From CAYXSX01 sp964467925 (GTDB taxonomy: Bacteria > Pseudomonadota > Alphaproteobacteria > Micavibrionales > Micavibrionaceae), in assembly GCA_964467925.1 (NCBI GenBank), contig CAYXSX010000010.1, forward strand, positions 1 to 59,694: a stretch of 59,694 nt of DNA. Reading direction: 5' to 3'. Below are positions 30,863 to 39,172 of the stretch, in pieces (position 1 is the first letter of the stretch; each line of letters starts with the position of its first letter). A program made the translations under genes and the position numbers. The notes under the pieces are model-generated. The model made no database searches. It saw only the letters and a program-made list of their open reading frames with translations, and was not told the origin of the DNA.

Positions 30863-32752
30863 ATGAGTGCAAAAGAAAAACCATCCGAAAATACGATGAA
30901 TTTCTCCGCCGACGTGGCGCGTTTGCTGGAGATTGTGGCACACGCCCTTTACACCAACCATGATGTGTTTTTGCGCGAGCTTATCTCCAACGCCTCAGAC
31001 GCCTGTGACCGGTTGCGGTATGAAGCGATATCCAAGCCGGAACTGACCAAGGATAATCCTGAATTTGTCATCCATATTTACCGCGATGAAGGCACGCGCA
31101 CGCTGACAATCGTCGATAACGGTATCGGCATGAGCAAGAAGGAGTTGATCGATAACCTTGGTACTATCGCCAAATCAGGTACGAAAGCCTTGATGGAAAA
31201 GATGAAATCCAAAGGTGATCCGTTAAAACTAATCGGGCAATTCGGGGTCGGGTTTTATGCTTCCTACATGGTGGCTTCTTACGTTTCTGTGACCAGCCGC
31301 AAAGCGGGCATGAAAGAAGCCCACACATGGGGATCGGATGGCGCGAGCGGTTTCACGGTTGAAAAAGCCACCAGCGAAGAAACCGCAAAATTAATCGAGG
31401 ATCGCGGAACGGCGATTACCCTCCAGATCAAAGATGAAGGATCGGACTTCCTGACCCTTCAGAAAATCGAGGAAACGGTTAAACAATATTCCGACCACAT
31501 TGATGTGCCGATTTATCTTGTGCGCCCCGATGACCGCAACGAAGCCGACCGCCCCGTCAATCAGGCATCAGCCATTTGGACGCGCCCGAAAAAAGACATC
31601 ACCAAAGAGCAATACACAGAATTTTATAAACACATCACGCATGGCTTTGATGAACCGCTGATGACGTCTCACTGGCAGGCGGAAGGCGTTATTGAGTTCA
31701 GCGCCCTGCTGTTCATCCCTACCATGCGCCCATGGGACTTATATGACCCAGGCCGCAAAGGCTCGCTCAAGCTCTATGTCCGCCGCGTGTTTATCGGCGA
31801 GAATATCGAGGGACTGTCCTATCCGTGGTTGCGCTTTGTTCGTGGCGTGATCGACTCCAGCGACCTGCCGCTCAACATCAGCCGAGAAAGCCTGCAATAT
31901 AATCCTGTGATCACGAAAATCCGCAGTGCGGTAACCAAGCGTGTTTTAAGCGATCTCGAGAAACTATCTCGCGAGGATGTACCGGGTTTTGCCGCGTTTT
32001 GGGGGCAATTCGGTGCCGCACTGAAGGAAGGGCTTTATGATGCCGTAGAGCACCGCGAAGCCATTTTCAAAGTCTGCCGCTTTTATTCCACGCACGATAA
32101 CGGCGATAAATTCACTTCGCTTGATGAATATGTAGAGCGCATGAAAGACAGTCAGGACGAGATTTACTACATCACGGGCGAGAATATAGAGAACCTTAAA
32201 AACTCTCCCCAGATAGAGGGCTTTAAATCCCGTGGTATCGAAGTTCTGTTTATGACCGATACAGTGGATGATTTCTGGCTGCAACAGGTCAGCGATTATA
32301 AGGGTAAGACTTTTAAATCTGTGACCAAGGGCGATATCGATCTTGGTAAGTTTAAAAAGGACACAGCTGATAAGTCAGAAGAAAAAGACGCAGAAGAGAA
32401 TGATTACAGCGCGCTTTTAACTGCCATGAAAGAAGCCCTCAAAGAAGACGTGGAAGATGTGCGGCTGTCTAAACGCCTGACAGATTCCGCCGTTTGCCTT
32501 GTGGCCTCCAGTGTCGGCGTAGACATGCACATGGAACGTGTCTTAAAGCTCCAACAGCAATATAGGCCGACAACGAAACCCGTGCTGGAAATTAACGGCG
32601 ATCACCCGCTGATTAAAAAACTGTCGCAATCACCGGCGCAAGACAGTTTCGAACTCCTCCTTGATCAGGCACGCATCATACAGGGCGAGCCTGTCAAAAA
32701 CCCGACAGCTTTCGCAAGACGTATGGCGGAGTTGATGGAAAAAGGATTATAA
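30863..32752 (+). CDS. htpG: chaperone HtpG (bacterial Hsp90)
   Basis: HtpG is a dimeric ATP-dependent cytosolic chaperone. The 629-aa protein has the GHKL ATP site in order: FLRELISNASDACDRLRYE, IVDNGIGMSKKELIDNLGTIAKSGT, and GQFGVGFYASYMVA. The middle-domain motif YVRRVFIGE and SRESLQ also fit, and the C-terminal dimerisation part is present. No clear Shine-Dalgarno site precedes the ATG. A CCTTGAAA sequence at 30825-30832 followed by CATATAG about 18 bases on looks like a weak heat-shock sigma-factor promoter very close to the start; this is uncertain. Its stop overlaps the next, facing, gene by 6 bases. Confidence 0.97.
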   Translation: MSAKEKPSENTMNFSADVARLLEIVAHALYTNHDVFLRELISNASDACDRLRYEAISKPELTKDNPEFVIHIYRDEGTRTLTIVDNGIGMSKKELIDNLGTIAKSGTKALMEKMKSKGDPLKLIGQFGVGFYASYMVASYVSVTSRKAGMKEAHTWGSDGASGFTVEKATSEETAKLIEDRGTAITLQIKDEGSDFLTLQKIEETVKQYSDHIDVPIYLVRPDDRNEADRPVNQASAIWTRPKKDITKEQYTEFYKHITHGFDEPLMTSHWQAEGVIEFSALLFIPTMRPWDLYDPGRKGSLKLYVRRVFIGENIEGLSYPWLRFVRGVIDSSDLPLNISRESLQYNPVITKIRSAVTKRVLSDLEKLSREDVPGFAAFWGQFGAALKEGLYDAVEHREAIFKVCRFYSTHDNGDKFTSLDEYVERMKDSQDEIYYITGENIENLKNSPQIEGFKSRGIEVLFMTDTVDDFWLQQVSDYKGKTFKSVTKGDIDLGKFKKDTADKSEEKDAEENDYSALLTAMKEALKEDVEDVRLSKRLTDSAVCLVASSVGVDMHMERVLKLQQQYRPTTKPVLEINGDHPLIKKLSQSPAQDSFELLLDQARIIQGEPVKNPTAFARRMAELMEKGL

Positions 32753-33178
32753 CATCCCCTGATAGTGGCGCTCCGACATCTCTTCGATGTCATCGTCGGA
32801 AAATTCGAAATGCCGGCCTAATTCCTCCACCATCGCCGTGCGCACCAGCAGGGATAAATCCTCCCCACTTTCACACCACAGATCAAGAATGGGACGGCGA
32901 AACAAGATCAGCACGTCGTCGTCATTGGCGGTCTTGCGTACCACGCCGGGGGAAATTTCCTTGCCGCTTTTATAAAGGATCAAAAGATCGAACGGATCGT
33001 CGAGATCAAGTTCGGCCTCCAGCGCTTCATCGGGAAGCTCTTCCACCTGCACCGCAATACTTTCGCAATATTCCGTAAGCTCCTCGGGCATGCTGTCCAG
33101 CATGGAGCCCGCCAAAACCTCCAGATCATCCAGCGAAGGAGGCGCTGAAAAATTCATGATAATCTGGCGTCCGCTCAT
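32747..33178 (-). CDS. metallopeptidase-family (zincin-like, DUF1025 type) protein with degenerate zinc motif
   Basis: The 143-aa protein resembles the small minimal zincins of the PF06262 type in length, acidic character and the pattern DPFDLLILYKSGKEISPGVVRKT then ILFRRPILDLW. Where the family has the zinc motif HEIGHHFGLSD, this protein reads EELGRHFEFSDDD: the first His is Glu and the second is Arg, leaving only one of the ligands. Catalysis by the usual mechanism therefore seems unlikely. The ATG at 33178 has an AGAGGT site 8 bases upstream. It converges on htpG with a 6-base stop overlap. Confidence 0.75.
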   Translation of the reverse strand: MSGRQIIMNFSAPPSLDDLEVLAGSMLDSMPEELTEYCESIAVQVEELPDEALEAELDLDDPFDLLILYKSGKEISPGVVRKTANDDDVLILFRRPILDLWCESGEDLSLLVRTAMVEELGRHFEFSDDDIEEMSERHYQGML

Positions 33179-33259
33179 CGAATTGACCTCTCGAAGCCCT
33201 ATATTGGTAAAGTGTGTGTTAGAATCAGCATTCTAAATCGAAATAAGGATTATAACAAT

Positions 33260-33361
33260 ATGGTTGATAAATTAGCGGACGAAGCGGTGGATAACGCGTT
33301 ACAGGGTCTGGAAATGCGAGCGGCAAAGCCGCTCACCTTTACCGGATCCCCGCAGTTTTAG
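33260..33361 (+). CDS. possible 33-aa ORF ending in a repeat
   Basis: The frame MVDKLADEAVDNALQGLEMR has an AAGGAT site 9 bases upstream of the ATG. It ends at a TAG inside a G/C-rich repeat arm that begins near 33343. It may be a genuine small protein, the truncated 5' remnant of a gene broken by the repeat, or chance. No homology is recognised. Confidence 0.3.
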   Translation: MVDKLADEAVDNALQGLEMRAAKPLTFTGSPQF

Positions 33362-33390
33362 CTCGCTAGCGCTCGCCGCGGGGATGACAA
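33343..33390. repeat. palindromic repeat fragment related to family C
   Basis: GGATCCCCGC on the left pairs with GCGGGGATGAC on the right around AGCTCGCTAGCGCTCG, which itself forms GCTCGC/GCGCTC-type pairings. It is a short copy in the gap before the YjfB-like gene. Confidence 0.65.
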
Positions 33391-33464
33391 TTACAGCATG
33401 GGCCGCTTTAAACTTTCTTAAGGTTCTGATAGTATAATTAAAGGTAGATTAGGGAGTTTTTACG

Positions 33465-33641
33465 ATGAGCGTACCACCCACCTTGGCGGCTGAACAAGGC
33501 TTGCTCCGGCAGAATATTGCCCTGTCGGTGATCAAGCAATCTGCCGAGCAGGATCAGGCCATGGCGAAAATTCTGGAAGAAAGCGCACGCACCGCGCCCC
33601 TTTCGGAAACGCGCGGCGCAAAGCTCAACGCTTTTGCCTGA
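33465..33641 (+). CDS. YjfB-like putative motility protein, 58 aa
   Basis: The 58-aa frame has an AGGGAG site 8 bases before the ATG. Its sequence, AEQGLLRQNIALSVIKQSAEQ then DQAMAKILEES, follows the pattern of the small YjfB/putative motility protein family (PF14070), in which QN-hydrophobic-IK-x7-Q-x3-ILE is typical. Those proteins are small and helical and are found near flagellar or chemotaxis genes in some bacteria, but no flagellar genes lie in this window. It is convergent with the ALAS gene, 24 bases apart. The family call is from pattern only. Confidence 0.6.
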   Translation: MSVPPTLAAEQGLLRQNIALSVIKQSAEQDQAMAKILEESARTAPLSETRGAKLNAFA

Positions 33642-33665
33642 ATAAACTTTGTTAAACCGAAAAAA

Positions 33666-34889
33666 CTACGCCACCCGGGCGATAAGACCGTGGTGGGTTT
33701 TCCACATGTGCTCCAACGTATCGACCATGTAATCGACATCCTCGATACTATGCGCCGCGGTGGCGGTCAGGCGCATACGCTCCGTACCCTTGGGCACGGT
33801 CGGGAAATTGATCGGCTGGACGTAGATATCATATTCCTTCATCAAAATATCGGTCACTTCGCGGCAGCAATTGGCCTCACCCACGATAATCGGGGTGATG
33901 TGGCTTTCGGCGTCAATAAACGGTAAATCGGCAGCACGAAGACGCGCCTTCAGATGCTTGACGTTACGGCGCATGCGCTGACGCTCAATGTCGGAAACCT
34001 TTAAGTGCTCCACCGCCGCATGAGCCGCGGCCAGAACAGATGGCGGCAAAGAGGTTGTGAAGATAAAGCTGGAGGCAACGCTGCGCACCGCGTCAATAAT
34101 CGGTGCACTTGCCGTGATAAACCCGCCCATCGCGCCGAATGCTTTTCCAAATGTCCCCTCGATCACATCGATCCGGTCCATCAGGCCGCGCTCTTCGGCG
34201 ACGCCGCCGCCGCGCGGACCGTACAGCCCCACACCGTGAACCTCGTCCAGATAAGTCAGCGCGCCGTATTTTTCCGCAAGATCACAGATTTCTTTAATCG
34301 GCGCGATATCGCCGTCCATCGAATAGACGGATTCAAAGGCGATCATTTTCGGGCGCTCAGCAGGCAGTGATTTGAGAAGCTCTTCCAGATGTTCCACATC
34401 GTTATGCCGCCAGATCATTTTCTCGCAACGACTGTCCTTAATGCCGTGGATCATAGAGGCGTGATTAAGCTCGTCCGATAAAATCACACAGCCGGGCATC
34501 AGGCGCGCGATAGTCGCAATCGCCCCTTCATTGGCGACATAACCGGAAGAAAACACCAGAGCGCCATCCTTGCCATGCAAATCGGCTAGCGATTGCTCCA
34601 GCGCGACATGGTAGCGTGTGGTACCGGAAATATTGCGCGTACCGCCCGCCCCCGCGCCGGAGTTGTGCAGCGCTTCCTCCGCCGCTTTCAAAACAGCCGG
34701 ATGTTGGCCCATACCGAGATAATCATTGGAACACCAGATGGTCACTTCGCGCTTGGAACCGTTGGGAGCATGGTAAAACGCCTTGGGAAACCGTCCGGCT
34801 ATCCGCTCCAGCGTGGCGAATGTGCGGTAACGTCCTTCGCTTTTAATTTGTTTAATGCAATCTTCGAAGTGGGAATTGTAATCGACCAT
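33666..34889 (-). CDS. hemA: 5-aminolevulinate synthase
   Basis: ALAS condenses glycine and succinyl-CoA to 5-aminolevulinate using PLP (C4 pathway), the first step of heme synthesis in alphaproteobacteria. The 407-aa protein has WCSNDYLGMGQHPAV, SGAGAGGTRNISGTTRYHVALE, DEVHGVGLYGPRGGGVAE, and the PLP-lysine motif GTFGKAFGAMGGF. I choose the ATG at 34889 (MVDYNSHFEDCI) because it matches the usual N-terminus and follows AAAGGAAC; the frame extends 9 codons further. It is upstream of a separate YjfB-like gene on the opposite strand. Confidence 0.97.
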   Translation of the reverse strand: MVDYNSHFEDCIKQIKSEGRYRTFATLERIAGRFPKAFYHAPNGSKREVTIWCSNDYLGMGQHPAVLKAAEEALHNSGAGAGGTRNISGTTRYHVALEQSLADLHGKDGALVFSSGYVANEGAIATIARLMPGCVILSDELNHASMIHGIKDSRCEKMIWRHNDVEHLEELLKSLPAERPKMIAFESVYSMDGDIAPIKEICDLAEKYGALTYLDEVHGVGLYGPRGGGVAEERGLMDRIDVIEGTFGKAFGAMGGFITASAPIIDAVRSVASSFIFTTSLPPSVLAAAHAAVEHLKVSDIERQRMRRNVKHLKARLRAADLPFIDAESHITPIIVGEANCCREVTDILMKEYDIYVQPINFPTVPKGTERMRLTATAAHSIEDVDYMVDTLEHMWKTHHGLIARVA

Positions 34890-34997
34890 TGATAAAAAAG
34901 TTCCTTTAACAGGCAAATATTTTTTCTTTCAACATAGCGTGAAGCGCGCGCGAAAGGCCATAGCGTATAATCATTCTCAATTAGCTTGAAGAACCGC

Positions 34998-35576
34998 CTA
35001 AACAGCCAGCAGCCCGATCATGGAGGCCAGCTTTTCCGCCCGCCCCAGATCTTTATCCAGCGTGGACATGGTAGCAGCCAGATCGGCGCTTTCATCATCC
35101 CGCCATGTTTTCAGACCCTTGAGATATATAGCCGTAACCCCAGCCAGCTTCGCCGCGCCGGTAATTCCGCCCGTCTCTATTCCCGCCGCCTCCATCATCC
35201 AGGTCATGGAACGGCAAAGATGCGGCAGGCTTATCACCGCCTGTTTAGGGTCGAGGGTAAAAGAACCCAGAACGGCCACCAGCCCGTCACGGTAATCGTT
35301 CAAAATCTCGTAACGCTCCATCAGCACGTCGAACAGGCGATCATGGGCGCTATCGTCATCTCCGTCCTGCGTGGCGTTTTCCAGCACGCGCGCATCAATC
35401 CGCCGCCCTAGCATCACCAGAATATCGGTCTTGTCCAGCGCATGAGTATGCAGCGCGACCAGCGACATACCCGCTTCCTCGGCGATTTCGCGCAAGGACG
35501 TATCCGCCCAGCCGCGCGTAGCGGCCAGCGTCATCGCCGCCTCGATAATCCGTCCCTGAATGTCGTCTTTCGCCAT
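34998..35576 (-). CDS. TetR-like regulator with COQ9-like C-terminal region
   Basis: From the ATG at 35576 the 192-aa protein begins MAKDDIQGRIIEAAMTLAATRGWADTSLREIAEEAGMS, a TetR-type helix-turn-helix. The C-terminal part (LPHLCRSMTWMMEAAGIETG, then LKTWRDDESADLAATMSTLDKDLGRAEKLA) follows the ligand-pocket pattern of the COQ9/TetR relatives common in alphaproteobacteria, where COQ9 proteins bind lipids and help ubiquinone synthesis. Whether it binds DNA or lipid cannot be told. The frame stays open about 180 codons upstream, but that part is the antisense of the adenosine kinase gene. It is divergent from adenosine kinase, 73 bases between starts. Confidence 0.85.
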   Translation of the reverse strand: MAKDDIQGRIIEAAMTLAATRGWADTSLREIAEEAGMSLVALHTHALDKTDILVMLGRRIDARVLENATQDGDDDSAHDRLFDVLMERYEILNDYRDGLVAVLGSFTLDPKQAVISLPHLCRSMTWMMEAAGIETGGITGAAKLAGVTAIYLKGLKTWRDDESADLAATMSTLDKDLGRAEKLASMIGLLAV

Positions 35577-35649
35577 GGTCTTTACTGCTCTTGGCCCTTC
35601 GTTTAACAACGTGTATACACATACAGATTGTAAAAAATTTAAACAACAC

Positions 35650-36663
35650 ATGGATAAAAAAATAATGTCTGAACCCACCCTTGGCCTGTGCGCCGTCGGT
35701 AACGCCCTTGTAGACGTGATCGCACATGCCGATGAAGATTTCATCAAAGCGCAGAAAGAAAAATACGGCATGGAAAAGGGTGCAATGACCCTGATCGACG
35801 AGGTGCGCGCGGTCGGCCTGTATGCGGAAATGGGCCCCGGCATCGAAGCTTCCGGCGGTTCTGCGGCCAATACCATGGCGGGTTTCGCATCTTTCGGTGG
35901 CAAAGGCGGATTTATCGGCAAGGTAGCCGATGATGCACTGGGCAAAGTGTTCAGCCACGACATCCGCGCGATGGGCGCGCAATACAGCACCCAGCCACTG
36001 GCCATTGGCGCGGAAACGGGACGATGCCTTATTTTGGTTACGCCCGACGGTGAGCGCACCATGAACACGTTTCTGGGCGCCAGCAGTGAATTCGGCCCCG
36101 ATGATATTGACGAGAATTTAATCGCATCCGCCAAGGTTACCTATCTGGAAGGATATCTGTTCGACCGGGCCGAGGCCAAACAGGCCTTCATCAAAGCCGC
36201 CGAGACAGCCGCCGCCGCAGGGCACCGCGTATCGCTTACCCTCTCCGACCCGTTTTGTGTGAACCGTCACCGCGATGACTTCCTGAAGCTGGTGGCGAAC
36301 CACATCGACATTCTTTTCGCCAATCAAGATGAGTTGTTATCCCTTTACCAACAGGATGATTTCGAAACCGCCCTGAACGCCGTCAGCGAGAATGTAGAGA
36401 TCGCCGTCATTACGCGCGGGCCCCTTGGCGCGGTCATATTGTCCGACGGCAAACGCATTGATGTGGATGCGCAAAGCGTAACAAAGGTCGTGGACACCAC
36501 CGGAGCGGGCGACCAATTCGCCGCCGGGTTCCTTTACGGCTTTACCGAAGGCATGGCGCTGGAGGAATGCGGACGGCTCGGCGCGCTCGCCGCGGCAGAA
36601 GTCATTTCCCATGTCGGCCCAAGACCGGAGAAAAAGCTGGCCGACCTGGCAAAGGCGGCGTGA
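35650..36663 (+). CDS. adenosine kinase, PfkB family
   Basis: The 337-aa protein is a ribokinase-fold sugar/nucleoside kinase. The N-terminus LGLCAVGNALVDVIAHADEDF and the GIEASGGSAANTMAGFASFGGKGGFIGKV signature match bacterial adenosine kinase-like PfkB proteins. The C-terminal anion hole and catalytic Asp lie in VVDTTGAGDQFAAGFLYGF. Starts at 35650 (MDKKIMSEP) or 35665 are both possible. It would recycle adenosine to AMP. Its TGA stop overlaps the ATG of the next gene (ATGA), implying coupled translation with the binding protein. Confidence 0.92.
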   Translation: MDKKIMSEPTLGLCAVGNALVDVIAHADEDFIKAQKEKYGMEKGAMTLIDEVRAVGLYAEMGPGIEASGGSAANTMAGFASFGGKGGFIGKVADDALGKVFSHDIRAMGAQYSTQPLAIGAETGRCLILVTPDGERTMNTFLGASSEFGPDDIDENLIASAKVTYLEGYLFDRAEAKQAFIKAAETAAAAGHRVSLTLSDPFCVNRHRDDFLKLVANHIDILFANQDELLSLYQQDDFETALNAVSENVEIAVITRGPLGAVILSDGKRIDVDAQSVTKVVDTTGAGDQFAAGFLYGFTEGMALEECGRLGALAAAEVISHVGPRPEKKLADLAKAA

Positions 36664-38462
36664 TGGTAAAGACAACACATAATCGTCATTGCGAGCCCCT
36701 AATGACCATGGGGGCGAAGCAATCTCTAACATGGCACTTGCGGCACTGGATTGCCGCGTCGGGCTTCGCCCTCCTCGCAATGACGGTATCTCTATCTCCC
36801 GCAGTCCAAGCGCAAGAAGCTGCGCCCTCCACCTCTTACGGCCTTGCGATGCACGGCACGCCGAAATACAGCGCGTCCGATACGCATGCCGATTACGCCA
36901 ATCCCGACGCGTCCAAGGGCGGTACGCTGAAACAGGCCGCCATAGGCACGTTCGATACGCTCAACCCCTACTCCATCAAGGGCAAGGCGGCGCAGGGGCT
37001 TAACTATGTTTACGACCGCCTGATGGCGCGCATGTGGGACGAGCCGTTCACCATGTACCCGCTGATCGCCGAACGCACGGAGGTCAGCGACGACCGATCG
37101 GAAGTCACATTCTACATCAACCCCAAGGCGCGTTTTCATGACGGGACGCCGATCACCCCCGACGATGTTTTATTCTCCTTCGAAACCTTGCGCGATTCCG
37201 GCCGGCCCAATATGCGCCGGATTTACCGCCTTATTACAACAGCGGAAAAACGCGGCGATAACGGCGTGTATTTCAAACTCGGCGAAGGGTACGACCGGGA
37301 AACCGTGATGATCCTCGCTCTCATGCCCGTACTGTCCAAAGCGTATTGGAGCGGGCGGGTTTTCGATTCCACCACGCTGGAAACACCCGTGCTTAACGGC
37401 CCCTACCGCATCAAAAGCTTCGATGCGGGGCGCCAGATCACCTATGAGCGGGTAAAAGATTACTGGGCCGCAGACCTTCTGCCCAACAAGGGCCATAATA
37501 ATTTCGATGAAATTATTTACGAATACTACCGCGATGACACCGTCGCTCTTGAGGCACTTCAGGCCCAAGAGGTTAACCTGCGCCGCGAATGGAGCGTCGC
37601 CAACTGGGCCTCGGCCTATAATACACAAGCCGTAAAAGACGGACGCGTCACGCGGTATGAACCGGAGCACAGCCGCGCCGCACGAGCCACTGCGCTGGTG
37701 TTCAACATGCGCCGTGCGCCGTTCGACAACCATGATGTGCGCCGTGCGCTCTCGCTCGCCTTTGATGAGGAATGGGTAGCGCAAAATATTTTCTACGGAA
37801 GGTATAAACGCTCCCACAGCTATTTCCCCAATACACCGCTGGCCGCACCCTTTACCCCTGACACCCGCAACCTGCGCACGCGCCTGCGCGAGGCGGGTGA
37901 TCTTCTGGCCAAGGCAGGATGGGTTGTGAAGGAAGGCAAGCGCGTTTCCACCGAAACCGGAAAACCGCTTTCCTTCGAGCTTCTTCTCGGCTCGGCGGAA
38001 GATGAAAAAATCGCGCTTTCCTACAAAAAATCACTGGAACGCCTTGGCATTATCCTCAATATCCGCACGCTTGATGTGGCCGGGTTTCAGGACCGCCTGA
38101 ACAATTACGATTACGATATGGTTTCCTATTTCTGGCAAAACAGCCTTTCGCCCGGAACCGAGCAGATGCTGTATTGGAGCTGCGAAGCGGCGAAGCAACC
38201 ATCGCGCTGGAACTATGCCGGAATATGCCGCGAAGATGTCGACAAGCTTGCCGGGGACATCGCCAACGCCAAGACCTATGAGGAACTGACCGTGAAAGCC
38301 CGTGCGCTCGATAAAATCTTGATAGAGCAGAATATCGCCATCCCGCTATTTTATAACAGCGCCGATTACTTCGCTTACTGGCAGCCCATCGAACACCCTT
38401 CCAAGGTCCCGCTTTATGGTTCGGTGATCGAGACATGGTGGACGAAACAAGTGGATGAATAG
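36663..38462 (+). CDS. YejA-like periplasmic solute-binding protein with repeat-derived signal peptide
   Basis: The 599-aa protein is a family 5 extracellular solute-binding protein of the YejA (peptide/microcin C uptake) kind: YGLAMHGTPKYSASDTHADYANPDASKGG, then GTFDTLNPYSIKGKAAQGL, FYINPKARFHDGTPITPDDVLFSFE and PVLNGPYRIKSFD. The N-terminal 50 residues act as the export signal, with a hydrophobic core ASGFALLAMTVSLSPAVQA and a likely cleavage after AVQA. Residues about 8-41 are the translation of a family A repeat. A start at residue 14 or 16 would leave a shorter, still repeat-made signal. No permease or ATPase genes are adjacent, so its partners lie elsewhere. Confidence 0.93.
   Translation: MVKTTHNRHCEPLMTMGAKQSLTWHLRHWIAASGFALLAMTVSLSPAVQAQEAAPSTSYGLAMHGTPKYSASDTHADYANPDASKGGTLKQAAIGTFDTLNPYSIKGKAAQGLNYVYDRLMARMWDEPFTMYPLIAERTEVSDDRSEVTFYINPKARFHDGTPITPDDVLFSFETLRDSGRPNMRRIYRLITTAEKRGDNGVYFKLGEGYDRETVMILALMPVLSKAYWSGRVFDSTTLETPVLNGPYRIKSFDAGRQITYERVKDYWAADLLPNKGHNNFDEIIYEYYRDDTVALEALQAQEVNLRREWSVANWASAYNTQAVKDGRVTRYEPEHSRAARATALVFNMRRAPFDNHDVRRALSLAFDEEWVAQNIFYGRYKRSHSYFPNTPLAAPFTPDTRNLRTRLREAGDLLAKAGWVVKEGKRVSTETGKPLSFELLLGSAEDEKIALSYKKSLERLGIILNIRTLDVAGFQDRLNNYDYDMVSYFWQNSLSPGTEQMLYWSCEAAKQPSRWNYAGICREDVDKLAGDIANAKTYEELTVKARALDKILIEQNIAIPLFYNSADYFAYWQPIEHPSKVPLYGSVIETWWTKQVDE
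36684..36785. repeat. family A palindromic repeat forming a signal peptide
   Basis: It begins CGTCATTGCGAG and ends CCTCCTCGCAATGACG, with GAAGCAATC and GGATTGCC inside, a clear family A copy. It is translated in the binding-protein frame as a basic segment and then GFALLAMT. Confidence 0.92.
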
Positions 38463-38543
38463 GGATAAAGGCCAAACGCCGCTTTACGCCCTGCTCTTCC
38501 GCTTGTTAAAATTTTGCCAGTTACATTATTCGAAGGCATTTCC

Positions 38544-39071
38544 ATGCGCAGTCATCCATTGTCAGCTTTGTTGTTATTGAGCGTCTCCGCTCTGGCCCTT
38601 GGAGGTTGCGGCGCGAGCGTGGCCAAAATCAACAACGCGCAATACTGGCAACGCGTCAGCACGTCGGACGCCACCTATCAGCGCGGCCCGAAAGCACAGG
38701 ATATGCTGAACCGCGACATTGCCCGCTGCGTGGTGGAATTGCGCGAGTTGGAGCGCATCGGCATGCTGCGCGACACTATTCCGATGGATAATACAGGCCG
38801 CGTGCTTGATCCGCCCGCCGCCGCGCTGGCCGGATGGGATACTCCTGCGCGCCATGATTCTCTGCTCGCCGAGCATAACGAATATTTCGATTTCGAAGGT
38901 TGCATGCGCGACAAGGGATGGGAACGCGTGGCCCACCTGCCCTATGACATCGCCATCGAGGCGCGCGATCAGTACCTTGATTCCGTCGAGCGTTACAAAC
39001 ACAACAGCCGTTACACCAACGACCCCATGCGCACACAGGAATCAGGAGAATATAAGGATTTGAATAATTAA
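38544..39071 (+). CDS. putative lipoprotein, 175 aa
   Basis: The ATG at 38544 gives MRSHPLSALLLLSVSALALGGC, a clear type II signal peptide with lipobox LGGC. The mature part carries several Cys residues (ARCVVELRELERIGML and FDFEGCMRDKGWERV), which may form a disulfide, and an Asp/Tyr-rich middle. I recognise no family, but the FEGCMRDKGWERV end resembles small alphaproteobacterial lipoproteins with a CMxxKGW motif. A longer start 10 codons upstream is less likely. It follows the binding protein by 81 bases; joint transcription is possible. Confidence 0.85.
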   Translation: MRSHPLSALLLLSVSALALGGCGASVAKINNAQYWQRVSTSDATYQRGPKAQDMLNRDIARCVVELRELERIGMLRDTIPMDNTGRVLDPPAAALAGWDTPARHDSLLAEHNEYFDFEGCMRDKGWERVAHLPYDIAIEARDQYLDSVERYKHNSRYTNDPMRTQESGEYKDLNN

Positions 39072-39081
39072 CCTCTCTTGG

Positions 39082-39160
39082 CGTCACCCCGGATTTAATC
39101 CGGGGTTTGTGCCTGAAATCTATCCTTACGGTAAAAATCCCGGATCAAGTCCGGGATGAC
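39082..39160. repeat. family C palindromic repeat
   Basis: It begins CGTCACCCCGGATTTAATCC and ends GTCCGGGATGAC, with mini-hairpins CCCCGGATTTAATCCGGGG and CCCGGATCAAGTCCGGG. It lies in the 101-base gap between the convergent lipoprotein and heptosyltransferase genes. Confidence 0.85.
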
Positions 39161-39172
39161 AAACAGACAGAC

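Noticed and set aside
35577..36134. N-terminal extension of the TetR/COQ9-like gene by about 180 codons
   Set aside because: The extension is antisense to the start of the adenosine kinase gene, and the helix-turn-helix begins right after the ATG at 35576.
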